Source of the DNA: Antedon mediterranea
Lineage: Eukaryota; Echinodermata; Crinoidea; Comatulida; Antedonidae
Assembly (NCBI RefSeq): GCF_964355755.1
Contig: NC_092672.1
Coordinates: 18,968,501 to 19,032,500, forward strand
Direction of reading: 5' to 3'
Length of the DNA: 64,000 nucleotides
In this document: piece by piece, positions 1 to 13,200 of the stretch
Layout: the number at the start of each line of letters is the position of its first letter
Numbering within the stretch: the stretch's first letter is position 1
Notes under the pieces: model-generated
Databases searched by the model: none
What the model saw: only the letters and a program-made list of their open reading frames with translations
Told to the model about the DNA's origin: nothing
Made by a program: the position numbers and the translations under genes

Positions 1-51
1 TACAGATCTATCTATCCTAAATATAAATGTCGATTACAACTTTTTCCACAG

Positions 52-198
52 GAAATACTCCATGGTCTGGAATCAAGACTACACGAAGTGAAGCAATCCT
101 CTAGTTCAAGTGTTGTACAAGGAATTAAGAGGAAATCCAACAACTATCTAACTGCTTATTGTGATGATAGGAAGGGAGGAAAACCAGCAGGCTATTAA
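52..198 (+). CDS. Terminal coding exon of an unrecognised gene (5' part outside window)
   Basis: A pyrimidine-rich acceptor (tttttccacag) ends at 51. The following frame is open for 48 codons and stops at TAA 196-198. The peptide begins EILHGLESRLHEVK, has a run of five serines, then a basic stretch, and ends DDRKGGKPAGY. No further exon is expected to the right, since the DNA becomes AT-rich and stop-dense. I do not recognise the family. The composition (charged helix, then a basic tail) fits a short C-terminal tail. The exon call rests on the acceptor plus open frame only, so it could be a chance ORF. Confidence 0.45.
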   Translation, partial: EILHGLESRLHEVKQSSSSSVVQGIKRKSNNYLTAYCDDRKGGKPAGY

Positions 199-1604
199 TT
201 TACGTACCAGTACATTTTTAGAAAACCAATACATTGCCTCATGTGTAGACTTTCGTTAGTAGATAATGTCTTGAAGTGTCAAAGATGCTCTCCAGATGAA
301 ATAGTGTATCCTGAGATGAGAGCGGGTCATATAAATTGTGTTTTGTAATTATGTTATTTTTCTGTTTCGAAACAAAAGATTGAAAGAATGAATAAACGAG
401 GGAAACCCTGGAAATGGTATTACGTACTACAACCACTTTTTTTACTGGATAGGAACCACCGCTCCTTAACGCCAATTGATTGTAAATGAAACCCATTTAA
501 TTTCAAGACATTGCGCTCCATTTGTACACACTACAATTGGAAGTGTTACCCGAAGTTTTCCACACACAAACGGCGTGAATGAGGTATGCCTAATGAAGCC
601 CGACTGGTTATCAATATCAACTCACATAAATTTGTATGCGGGTCAGCACCAGTGCTAACAGAACCTGTAATCAAAATTCATTCATAAAATAATACGTTAT
701 AATTTTTAAAAGATCTTTAATATCAATATTATTTTCAGTTAATCAATTATGCTATAATGATACAGTATAAGCAAAAATCAATACCACACTACAAACGAAT
801 ACTTGGAGAAAAGTGATACTATATTCAAATTTAGTTTAATTTCAACAAAAATATGAATATTAACAATAGCGATGATACTATTATAATTTCCACTTTACAA
901 TGGTTCACTAATAATCTTAGTAAAAATGTAATAACACGAACCATATTTTACCATCACCGCCCTGCTCTCTCCATTGCAGTATAATGTATACATTTTAAGA
1001 GTTACAATTTTGTTGGCAATACAATCTGCTACAAGAAAATATTATGATTAAACTAATATTGTTACTTACTACTAATTAAAATAGATAAAATTCCAATAAC
1101 AGAATGAAAATTTACCTTGAATACACTATAATTTCTAAACAACTTTTTCCTTTTACCTTTCCTTAGCTATTGTTAAAAACGGTTTATTTTATCAAATTAA
1201 TTATGTTTTGGTTCACATAGATGTCTAATTCTGTATAGCTGGTTTCACATAATTATTTTTAAATGTGTATGATCAACAAACTCCAAAGACAGAGAGCAAA
1301 TACATCAAATATTTCCATAAAATAGTCAAATACTGTATTTTAACAAAAAATAATAAAATTAAATCTGAATATCCATTACTCAGAGTATTAAATTACCTAC
1401 ATTTATTGGAATATCAATGCATAATACTTTATATATTATATATTTTGGTCAAAATACAACACATTTAACGTAATCTACTCTCGCTTTAATTTTTAAAAAG
1501 TAACACATTTTAGGTGTACATAACTTCCACTTCAATGTTAATATACCGTAAAACATTGAACAAATTCCAAGTGAGCTAGTTTACGAGGCTTTACACAACT
1601 AAAC
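199..1604. other. AT-rich intergenic stretch, no gene seen
   Basis: Apart from AATAAA-type words after 380 that could serve the exon ending at 198, I see no splice-bounded open frame and no repeat structure. The short ORFs here are stop-limited and of AT-driven composition. Confidence 0.5.
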
Positions 1605-2727
1605 AGATCTTTAGTAGTCACAGTTACTGAAGACCACCAAAAAAGATCTTTAGTAGTCACAGTTACTGAAGACTACCAAAGAAGATCTTTAGTATTCACA
1701 GTTACTGAAGACCATCAAAACAGATCTTTAGTAGTCACAGTTACTGAAGACCACCAAAAAAGATCTTTAGTAGTCACAGTTACTGAAGACCACCAAAAGA
1801 GATCTTTAGTAGTCACAGTTACTGAAGACAACCAAAAAATATCTTTAGTAGTCACAGTTACTGAAGACCATCAAAAAAGATCTTTAGTAGTCACAGTTAC
1901 TGAAGACCACCAAAAAAGATCTTTAGTATTCACAGTTACTGAAGACCACCAAGAAAGATCTTTAGTAGTCACAGTTACTGAAGACCATCAAAAAAGATCT
2001 TTAGTAGTCACAGTTACTGAAGACCACCAAAAAAGATCTTTAGTAGTCACAGTTACTGAAGACCACCAAAAAAGATCTTTAGTAGTCACAGTTACTGAAG
2101 ACCACCAAAAAAGATCTTTAGTAGTCACAGTTACTGAAGACCACCAAAAAAGATCTTTAGTAGTTACAGTTACTGAAGACCACCAAAAAAGATCTTTAGT
2201 AGTCACAGTTACTGAAGACCACCAAAAAAGATCTTTAGTAGTCACAGTTGCTGAAGACCACCAAAAAAGATCTTTAGTAGTTACAGTTACTGAAGACCAC
2301 CAAAAAAGATCTTTAGTAGTCACAGTTACTGAAGACCATCAAAAAAGATCTTTAGTAGTCACAGTTGCTGAAGACCACCAAAAAAGATCTTTAGTAGTCA
2401 CAGTTGCTGAAGACCATCAAAAAAGATCTTTAGTAGTCACAGTTACTGAAGACCACCAAAAAAAATCTTTAGTATTCACAGTTACTGAAGACCACCAAAA
2501 AAGATCTTTAGTAGTCACAGTTACTGAAGACCACCAAAAAAGATCTTTAGTAGTCACAGTTACTGAAGACCACCAAAAAAGATCTTTAGTAGTCACAGTT
2601 ACTGAAGACCACCAAAAAAGATCTTTAGTAGTCACAGTTACTGAAGACCACCAAAAAAGATCTTTAGTAGTCACAGTTACTGAAGACTACCAAAAAAGAT
2701 CTTTAGTGATTAAAGTTACTGAAGACC
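1605..2727. repeat. 39-bp minisatellite, about 28 copies
   Basis: A 39-bp unit starting agatctttagtagtcacag and continuing into ttactgaagaccacc is repeated head to tail about 28 times with only scattered substitutions. Examples are CACC/CATC, GTAGTC/GTATTC and TTACTG/TTGCTG. The edges decay: after about 2710 the unit is clearly degenerate. Because 39 is divisible by 3, the minus strand reads open as a 13-residue repeat (TTKDLFWWSSVTV), broken where units contain substitutions. I read it as a non-coding satellite between the left-hand gene and the 3' end of SH2B. Confidence 0.95.
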
Positions 2728-4225
2728 TTCCTGAAAGATGCGTAGCGCTCAAAGTCATGTATACTGTTCAGATAGATTTGTAGTGGTCAAAGCTACACAG
2801 AACTTTAAGAGGGATCAATTGGACAAAGCTTTGCAGACATCCAGATATCTTAAGTGGTGAAAGAGACATTTCAGAGAGTTTGTTAATGATCAAAGGTAAA
2901 TATCTTTCTGTTCTATATTGACTACTGTTGACAAATAGAGGAATGCAAAAAACAACCAAAACGAAACATTCTTTTTAAACACAATTATAAAATAATTAAA
3001 ATAACATGAAACAGATATGTATACGATAAACCGTATTGTGGATTCTATAGGCTAATTGCACTTCTACTTATTGTCTTATGTTGGCTCAAATGAACCACTT
3101 CTTTAAACTATTATATACTGATTGAGTTGTTTACGTTCACCATACTTGTCCACATGTTATTTCGATTCATCATTCTGCAATTTATATATTTAAACAAACT
3201 CAGAAAACATTATAAAAATGTTTTACATCTAAATAAAATCATACATTTCATAAATCAACACAAAATAGCTTTAAAGAAAGCAGCTTAATATGTAATAACA
3301 AATTCAATTGCAGCTTATTAGTTTATTTCAAAGAAAAATATTTGTATTTTTAAAAGAACTAAAAGGGACATACAAAATAAATATTTCAGTAAAAAAAAGC
3401 CTAAAATTATAACAATAGCATACACAAACTAAAACAAAATAAATAAAAATATGTGTAGTGTACTTGCAAGCTAAATCTAAACTTACTTCCACACTAACAA
3501 CTCTTATTTTTTTATATTGTTTGTGTCGGGTCACCAGACCAGATGTGGGATTGGTGTGAAAGCATTTTTTAGGTCATGAAACTTTATATAAATGTTTTAT
3601 TAATCTATAATAATTAACAGAACTAATACTTTTAGAAGGAAAACATATGAATTACACTTTAAAGCCAAATTATCCTCTACAGAGTTGCAATTGCTTATTG
3701 GACAAAATGTCCACTTTGTTTAGCAACAATAGTTGTAACAAGTTAGGTTAAATACAAAAATATGTATAGTTTTAATACTAATATTTCTACTAATGGTAAA
3801 TAACATAACATTATATATTAGACACACACAATAAAAAATATTTGTAATAAATATTAATAATAACACTTATATTATTATATATAAACTTTCAGTATTTAAA
3901 AATAACAAAAACACAGTCTGATTTGATATGTTTTCTTTCATGTATGTGGGAACATTGTTTGATATGTATAGATCTTGGCTATAGTTTAATTTTTAAAAGA
4001 AACTAAATTTAATACCATTATAATTAATGTAAATTAATTTATTTTATTGTTTTTCATCAGCCAAATAAAACAACAATTATTTCCTGTATTTTATTCAATT
4101 ACCTGAACCAATTTGATTTCTAATTTTTAAATAGCCAATAATGGATTGCTATAAATAATATAAAATCTATAGCATGGAAAGATTGTGAATAACAACAGAT
4201 TGAATGACTTTATATCATGATATCT

Positions 4226-4400
4226 CAAGATTATTATGATGATGATGTTACTATATTATAATACCTACCATAGAGATGACTATGGTGAAGATGACTATGA
4301 TAGAGATGATTATTATGGTAAAGATAATTATGATATAGATGATTTAGATAGTTATGATGGTGAAGATGATTAAAGATGACAATGATTTACATGACTAATG
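4226..4400. repeat. Imperfect GAT/GATGA-rich tract
   Basis: Degenerate repeats of gatgactatg-, gatgattat- and gatgat-like words make a purine-rich plus strand. It is simple-sequence DNA without a fixed period. Confidence 0.6.
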
Positions 4401-5650
4401 AGGATGATGATTAAAACATTCACAAGCTAATATAACATGGAAACTCCATTAATGGGCATATTATGTAAAACTATGTTTATATTTCAGGTTATGAAACAAT
4501 AATTAATTTATATATTAATACGTACAATATCTTTGCAATTTAACCTTCGATTAAATGTATAACTATCAATATCATGAGATAACCAATATTCAAAAGTACT
4601 GTGGCTTATGAATGCTAAAATAAAATATAAAGCTAATCAAATTGTTTTGCGTAATGTAACTGATTTAATAGTTGCTTTTAATGTCTTAAAAAACATAATT
4701 ACATGAATATTTATTCACTATGGGTGTTAACCTTGCCAATAGATAATATATATCATTTTACAATATTTAATTGTTTTCTATTATACATACTGTAACAAAT
4801 TCTATGTGATTTGGTAATATTAAATTGCTACTATTGTTATCAATACAATTTAAGCCTGTGGTTAATGTTACCTTATTGTGCTATCTAAGTTAATAGGGTA
4901 GCTAGCTCTGGGTTTAACATTTCTATTGTTTATTTATCAAATACAAACCTTTGCAACAACATTCATAACAACACTAATACTTTCTGACAGTGGAGAAGCA
5001 GACCAAGCCCTTTATAAAAAAATGGTTTTAAAGGACTTTTAAGGCAAGAAAAAAGTCTGGTACTACTGTACCACTTTAAAAAAGAAGGGACGAAGCATGC
5101 TTTACTATTGTCAGAAAATAAGTCTGGTTATAATCAATATTGTTGAAAAGATAATAGAAATGTTACACCCGCACCTATTCTTTCAACTTGCAAACTTTTA
5201 TCATTAATTTTTATTTATGGGCAGTAGAAATTGAGTGTTAAATGTAAATATTAAATAAAATTTGGTATTTGAACTTGAATTGAAAATATTCCAAGTATTA
5301 ATTTTCAATTTTTAGCTGCAACAAAAACTGCGATATTGTTTACATGAGCCTGATTTTGATTGTTATAAGCAATATTGACATATTTGATAATCAGTGAATT
5401 TGTGTCGTCAGTAAAAAGAGGTCTCTAATTCCCTGATTTTGGTATTTGATGGTGATTAATGAAATCTAATGAAATGATGATTTAACTTGACAACTAGGAT
5501 ATACTAACAATGCAACCAATGACAGATCATTTGAACTACAGTATCACTAGTAATTGGTCCAAGTACTTTTACGTTGCATTTGAAATTCAAGTTTTGCTTG
5601 GGATATACCATAAAGAGGCAAAGTTAGCAATACTTGACATTCTCAAATAA

Positions 5651-5850
5651 TTTGCTTTGAATTGCATGTTATTAATATCCATGATCACATCTTATCAATA
5701 CTTGCTTTGAATTGCATGTTATTAATATCCATGATCACATCTTATCAATATTTGCTTTGAATTGCATGTTATTAATATCCATGATCACATCTTATCAATA
5801 CTTGCATTGAATTGCATGTTATTAATATCCATGATCACATCTTATCAATA
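5651..5850. repeat. Four exact-length 50-bp tandem copies
   Basis: The 50-bp unit (tttgctttgaattgcatgtt at its start, atcacatcttatcaata at its end) occupies 5651-5700, 5701-5750, 5751-5800 and 5801-5850. It has only single-base differences at the start of each copy, which suggests a recent local duplication. Confidence 0.95.
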
Positions 5851-6841
5851 CTTATTCTTAGCATGAAAACTCACTCATATAACCAATCATTTTTTGATCA
5901 CAACATATATCGAAAAGAATGTTTACCTGTAAAAATTTAACTAATTATTTAATACTTATTTATTATATTTTTATTTTAAAATTTAATATTTTTGTATGCT
6001 GCCAATTGCTATGATAAAATTATAATATTTAAGTTAATAATTTCTCAGACTGTAAAAATAAAATTGTACTGTATTGGAATTTTCAATGCCCTGTAAACAT
6101 GTTCTATCCAGTAAGAATTTACAGGTATTATTATTATTTAAATGTTTGAGTGTATTTAAATAAATACCACTGCACAAACAAAAATGCATGCACAAATAAA
6201 TTACCAAAATGTGTATTCTAAGAATTATTTGCCAGGATGTATTTTGTAACAGAAATGCTACAGTATTTTTGTTACAAGCAGCGTTTAATTAGTAGTGTAG
6301 AACACAACGTTTCATTACTAAAATATGTCTCATATTAAAATCAATACGTTCTTAGACTAAACTTTAATCTGTAGTTTGGTCTAAAGATTAGCAGTAAATT
6401 GATTAAAATACTGTATAAATAAATGTAATCACTAAAAGGAAACAAACTACATGATACAAAAACAAACTGTGGGAAGTTGGTGAACACAAACATTCAATTG
6501 CACCTCAACAATAATGCTGCTCACTTTACAATGAGTCCTCACATAATAATAATAATAATAATAATAAGATGTTATAACAGTATTAATAATGTTTACACCG
6601 TTATTATTATCTTCAATAAATTGTCCTTTATGTTTTATAGTAAAATTAAATGTTGATAAAGCCAATAGATGGATTATTCCTTAAACGACCCAAAGAGCAA
6701 TCCTACCAACCTCAACTGATGCATAGACCCGTCCTTGTCTGTCTGTCCGTTCCAAACTCAGTTTTAATACATTCAATGTATTCTAATATGTCCTAGCATG
6801 GCAACAAATTACATAAAACCCACACACTTAGAAAAACACTA

Positions 6842-7231
6842 TCATACAAATGCATACTGATTTCGCACAGCACGCCCTCCTCTATGATTGTCATCCGCAG
6901 CATCTGTATTTATACCGTTTGCCGGCGGCCTCGCCATCGGATCATTGATCGGTAAGAAGAAGCTATTGCCAGGTGCCGTGAATTCCGACATTGGCATGCC
7001 GTCAGGATTGAATGATACGTTACCATCGGAGCTTTCCGCCGAACTCGGTGTTCTTGGACGTATAGTGTTTGGTACGTAAACTGTGAGGGAAACATCCGGT
7101 TGACTGGATCCGTCACGACTGTCTAATGGGATAGGGTGTGTTCTAAAGTGGTCGAGCATATCAAATATACTGTCAAACCATATGTGTGTAACTTTGCATT
7201 TTCCATCTGGATCAAGTTGTAAACGTAAATG
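6842..7231 (-). CDS. SH2B: SH2B exon 7: second half of SH2 domain and C-terminal tail
   Basis: The acceptor (ttag) precedes 7231, phase 0; the stop TGA is at 6842-6844. It starts [20 protein letters not shown] and includes [12 protein letters not shown], the typical end of the SH2B SH2 domain. A serine/proline-rich linker follows, and the chain ends [10 protein letters not shown]. The C-terminal tyrosine context matches the conserved tail tyrosine that recruits Cbl in APS/SH2B2; that role is transferred from family knowledge. Confidence 0.93.
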   Translation of the reverse strand, partial: HLRLQLDPDGKCKVTHIWFDSIFDMLDHFRTHPIPLDSRDGSSQPDVSLTVYVPNTIRPRTPSSAESSDGNVSFNPDGMPMSEFTAPGNSFFLPINDPMARPPANGINTDAADDNHRGGRAVRNQYAFV

Positions 7232-10200
7232 CTAAAGATTGATAAAAAATAAAAAAATTCATCTTGATATCATCTCTATTTGTTCATCTATTCATATTTA
7301 TTTATTATTATTATGATAGATTATGAAATTTCAAATGTTGTTATTCAGCATAGTCCCAAAAATTGATTAGTATTAGAGGGTAGTGCTTGAACATAGCAAA
7401 TTTTCTAGGCCTTATGGTGAATCCAGCAATCCAATTTTCCTTGTTTTTTTATTCAGTTTAGCATTTAAAATTTGGCTTACTGTGACTCATTTTTAGTGAA
7501 TAGTAGGGCAACAAAACCTTCTATAGAAATACCAAAATGGGTTTCCCTACTTTAAAGTATGCATGCATAAGAATAATCTTCTCTTGCGTTGTGGGCATAA
7601 AAAAAGAAGAGTTCCAATTCAAAAGAAAAACAATATTAATTGAAATGGATGGAGGAAGCGAGTTGGTCAATGATGTGGATAGAAGTCAATCAATTTCCAC
7701 GCTTTAGTTAAACAACAGAAGCTAATTTACATTGTATCTTGCATCATGCGTATCTTGCATTAAGCTTTTAGAATCTCCCCACTAAATTCTACTATATATT
7801 CTTTATATGAATTGATAACAAGTAATACTGTACCTTGGGCCTGCCATGAAAATTAAATGTAAGCACACACTCGCCCCGCCTTGTTTCACTTTGTCGTACC
7901 AGGAACACACCATGACATGTATGGCCTCCTTGTAGTACAAGCTGAGCTGCATCAATACGTGACAAGGTACCGTGGAACCATGGGTAGCTAGCTAACACAT
8001 GGTCATTCTCTGGACTTACTAACACCATGCCTTCTACAAAACAACAAGAGTATAATGCAATATAGCAAATACAGTAGAACCTCTGTTTTACGTGTCCTGA
8101 TTTTAACGTTCTCTGGATTTTACGTACGCTAAAATGACTGATGATGTCACAACATAGCACAAAGCCATGGCTGTGTGAGGAACTCTGTGAGACAAGCTAC
8201 ACACATACATTCCTTCTACAGCAGCGAATGTTTTCATTTATAGAAAAAACAAGAACATTGATATTTTATTTAAACATCATCACAGTCAGTATATACTGTA
8301 CTTTTCTAGTTAGGCCTCACATCTTTATAGGCCTGCTAGCATGGCCTAGATTAGCCCAGGCAAGGCCTAGCTATGGACCAACTGCCTGCATGCTGTACAC
8401 AGTAAAGTAGGCAAACACGGCAGACTTTTTAGCTACGATCTACGTATTTGGGGTCAATTTAAGGTCAACCTGGATTTTACGTATGCCTTTCGGTCCCGTA
8501 CAGTACGTAAAATGAACTGTACTTGCTTTGTACATTTGTAAATAAAGGCAAGTTTCTTTGTATCCAACTTTTTTTTCTAAATAAAACTAAAAACTTAAAT
8601 ACTCTTTATTTTCAACATGGCCAGAGATATCTTTGTCATTCTCATTTTTCTGATGATACAACACTTTCTGAAAATCAGAAATGAGTAATGTACAGAATTC
8701 AATAAAAGTGATTAGATGAAGTGAGCCCTCTATTATGAATATCTCAATATTGATGCACTAACGTAAATACTGTACATAACTTTGGACAGTTATGCTAAAT
8801 TATGCAATCAAAACAACAAAAGTTTACAAATGTATTATATAGATTACATTACAGTATAAACCATCCATTATTGTTATTAATTTATTTATTTGACTTTTAG
8901 CATTCAAGGGATTGTGTTAGATGGCAAATATTAGAAGCTACTTGAATACTGTAAGCCAATTTATTTTCAAAACAAATATTAGATAAAAATAGTCAGAAAA
9001 AAAATTCTTTTGTAAATTTGGTAAGCTAACAATCCCACAAGGGTCACGTTTATATTTTGTATGGTTCATGAGTGGACTGCACCATATTCGTATAGGGTTT
9101 AATTTTGTAAGGCCTGACTACTGTACTTCACTATTGTTTATGTTAGAAACTCAGAGACCTCGGTGATAACAATAAACTTAAATATTATTATCAAACCAGG
9201 AAGTACAGTACTACTGGCCTAGTAGTAATACCAAAATGTGCAAGTTGCTGTCAATTGATTTCCTGATAACTACATCCGGTAGTGTAACAAAAAGTTATAG
9301 GAAATTATACCTGAATGACGTGGTTTAACCTACTGAATCATAGAATTTTAAGCCCCCAAAAAGACAATTAGCAGGCATGATAGGTTTCCAAGGTCCTAAA
9401 ACATGGTACTCACTATCTCACGAATTAGAAATAATTACTTTAATGTAACAAATTTAAAGTTCAAATTTTATGTAAACCATGTTTCTGTATTTATTGCTCA
9501 ATTGATATTAAAAAATAAACTCAAGCATTGTTTCTAAAGTTTTTGTTCTAACTTTATGCAACTTAATATTTATTAATCTATTTCATTTGTTTTCTTTAAT
9601 AATTAAGTAAAATATACCAATTAGACAAGGCTTGCCTTCTAGTAGTTCAATAATCTATCATTGCTATTGTAATTACTATGCCTAAAACAATCATTTTATA
9701 TTGTACTTTTTTCTGTATACCCTTGTTGTATTCTGTTATTAAACAATTGATTAAAAAAATGTCAAATTTCATGTCTTTTTCAACATTTTAGATTTTATTT
9801 ATTTGTTAATAATTAAGTATAATTTGTAGCTAACTTTTGGATCCCTCATTTTTCTCAGGATGTAGTTTATTGTTAAATATTAGTTTTCTATGGTATTTTC
9901 TCGAGAAATACATTTATTTTGAATAAAATATTAATTGAATTAAAAGTACTATTATGGCCTTTAGAAACGTACTAAACTACAAGTTAAACTTGTGTAAAGT
10001 TCAAATTAGAGGGTTGTTTTATATAATTCCATCCTGATATTTTTCATGGAGTCAAACAAAAAGAATTTTTATCATAAACAAGCATCACCTGACTGATATA
10101 AATGAAAATCTCAATTATTCGTTCTAGTCTTATATTTTTTTGATTTTGTATGAATAAATTCACGTAGTGGCAAAACAAGCTTCATATGATGGTATGATCG

Positions 10201-13200
10201 AGGTACATACAACAAATATTGACTACTGTATGTTTATAAGTTTTAAGGGAGTCTTAAAAACCTAGTCAATATTTTGATATCAGAAATTGTAGCTCATGAG
10301 TGGTTACCATTTCAAAACCGTTTAAGTTTATTATTATTTAAGTTTTCAGTTTAATTGCATTTTGTTCATGATCACGAAAATACTATAGAGTATCACGGTG
10401 TGACGTCACAACAATACAGGGCGCTGCATGGTTGCTAGCCAACCAAAAAATGCGTTCAGCCTTAATACTATGTTGATAAACAGTAAAGATCTGTATTTCT
10501 ATCAAATTATGTATCTAATTAGCTTGATTTTTTTAAACTTAAACTGTAGTTGAAAAATAAATAAATTGTTAAAAACAACTATTTAGTGATATTTTGAAAT
10601 TTTAGTTTGTTTTTATTCAAGATGATTAAGTTTTAAAATGACTACTTGAATAAGCCTATTCCAAACCATTGGTGACCTTGAAGTCACTCAGGCAGGCTGA
10701 ACGCATTTTTGGTTGCGCTAGCAACCACGCAGCGCCACTTATCGTCATGACGTCAGCACCGTGATTCTCTATACAATTTGGTCTATACCTTGTCTTGAGT
10801 TTTACATGCACCAACCCATTGAATACATGCAGTATCCTAATTTTCCATGATATATAATTCATTGCATGGAATATGTATAATACTTTCAAGTTGATTATTC
10901 AACATTTTGTTTAGTGTATCATGCTATACCTGGGGCTGTGATAGGTGTAATAGCTTGCTCTGAACTTGCACTGCTTGATGCCCGTTGCGGACAAGGCTCT
11001 CTGGGTGGTATTTGTGGTGGGGGTGATGTATTAGGACTTCGATCTGGACTTGAACCTATAAGACGGAAATACAATTGAAATTTGTTAAGATATTGTATGT
11101 CTATGAGAAAAACAATAATTGGACATCGGCCCCCATCAGTTGTTGGAGATGTGCAAGAGATCTGTTCTATGAATACTTCTCACACCGATGGATGAGCTCA
11201 AGTTGAATACTAGAAGAAACATATTCATTTTATCTGAGAGCCACCCGCCCTCTTAACCTATCAACAAAATGTCCTCAAAATTCGACAAAAACTTTTTGAG
11301 ACTTTGTACATGACCAAACTAAAAAATGAGATGATTTTATATTTACCATCAGTAGGAATTTCTACTGCTAAGCTGTTCCTCATCAGTTGTGAGTCCATGT
11401 GATGGTTTTCATCAACGGGAACAGAGGGAAGTGGTCGCCTATAAAACAAGGATACAAAATTGCTATTAGTTCCTTTCACTTATTTGTACCACTGTACTCA
11501 TAAACAGTAATTATTTGTTTGTATAATATCTTGTGTGTGGGTGATGTGTAATAGGTAGTAGTGTTCATCATTTTTTGATAATTTATGTAATTAATATTAA
11601 TAAAAGAAAATTGTAAAATTACCTTCGATCTAAGCTAGCTCCTCTGTGTGCTACTTTCATTGACTCTTGTATACTGGCTAGCCATGCTTGCATGTCCTCA
11701 ATACTCTGAGCTTCCATCACAAATTCAAGATTATTCTCAGCCTAAAAAGGCAACGTTGTTATTCATTTAAAAACATGTTCATATGAATTCATTTAATAAT
11801 AAAACCAACATTTGAATAATAAGGAGCTTTCGATTTTTGAAAATCTAGTGACATTTAAAACATTTACAGATGACATCAACAACTCTTGTTTGCCCGATGA
11901 CCCTATACACCTAAAAAAGGTTGAATTGCACTTGTGTACTAATAAACTAGCAGAATTCAAAAAATTGAAAGCTCCGTAATTATGATTACTGAATGCTACA
12001 AATAGCATGTCATAGCTTAAACTTTTCAATATTAGAAATCTATAGTACTTTACTATAGATTTGAGATGCATGCTACAGTATAGCATGCAATGTACATACA
12101 TTGGTAATAAATAATTCTCTGATCAACTTCTTACATGATTATTTTTTAGATTGTAATGTTAATGGCAAATTTAGGTAGTCTTTATAAAAGTCAATATAAA
12201 GTAATACAGGATTAAATTTACACAAACCAACAGTGGTGTTGATAGTCTATAAGTCCTAGCTTACCTGGATAAACCGACAATAGCCCCTTTCTCCCTGAAG
12301 AGCGAGATATACATCGAAAAGTAGAAATTTTCATTGAACACCCCTCTCCACAAATGGTATAGTACATGAACTATGTCCTCAGGTGGGAGCCTCCCCATCG
12401 CCAGACTTCTTGTCTGAGGGGACGGTGGGAGGGCGTTTATCCAGGTAAGCTGGCACTTATAGACTACCAACACCACTGTTGGTTTGTGTAGTCTATTTCA
12501 TGCCTAGCTTATCTGGATAAACCGACAAGATAGATGGAGATAACGATGGGGTGAATGTTGACTGTGTTGCCACTTAGCTGGCACTACCTGTATACAACAC
12601 CTATGCAACTGATGCATGTGAATTGGTGGTGGAGGAGGGACCGATAAAGCGCATAACTCAATTTTCAGTTGTTGACTTTGCACGTACAGCAGTCGACTTA
12701 TACAGTAGGAATTCGAGAACTGTTGGAACCGTCCGAACACTCTGAACTAGGTACACCGAACAGGGTACCTAGGTGGCAGGCCTTCTGCTTTTGTTTAAAC
12801 TACGAGTATGAGCACATCAGCTCACACATGGACACTGCAGCACATAATTGGCCTGAGGTACCGCCTCAGGTTAGTTGGCATGTGCACCACTTTAAGAAAT
12901 TCGGCTGGACGACATTAAGCATCAGGGACGGTAGTACCAACACGACGCTCCACCTGTCCCTGCAGTGGATGACAATTTGGTCAAGCACCGCACAAACCCC
13001 GCAAGTAACCTGCAAGTCTTCTCACTATGATATTCCTCTAATCTTTGTATGGAAAGATCCTGTAATTGTCGTATACCAGCGACAACACTTGTATTATTGA
13101 TATAATATGGGAAGGCAGTACCAACTGGTATGATATGAGGGGAGGAATACTGAGGAACCTTCTTTCTTGGAAGAGTTCTCATGGGTCACCATTATCCTGC

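Larger units (their letters stand above)
2728..6841. other. Intergenic DNA / possible SH2B 3' UTR, no gene seen
   Basis: AT-rich sequence downstream of the SH2B stop codon (minus strand). Part of it near 6841 should be 3' UTR, but I could not place the cleavage site. It holds an imperfect GATGAT-type tract (about 4226-4400) and a four-copy 50-bp repeat (5651-5850). No coding exon was found. Confidence 0.5.

Noticed and set aside
1988-2674. Long minus-strand open frames with a 13-residue repeat
   Set aside because: They are a by-product of the 39-bp minisatellite. They have no start context, and substitutions break the frame elsewhere in the same array.
6888-7079. Plus-strand ORF opposite the SH2B last exon
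   Set aside because: Shadow of the real minus-strand exon, which has family-specific residues and splice phases.
12220-12245. RAG-type recombination signal (acacaaacc near cagtg)
   Set aside because: The heptamer CACAGTG is absent and the spacing is wrong; it is the terminus of a local repeat family.
12669-13182. Overlapping ORFs on both strands
   Set aside because: They lie in the GC-richer interior of an inverted-repeat element, overlap each other, and match no family.
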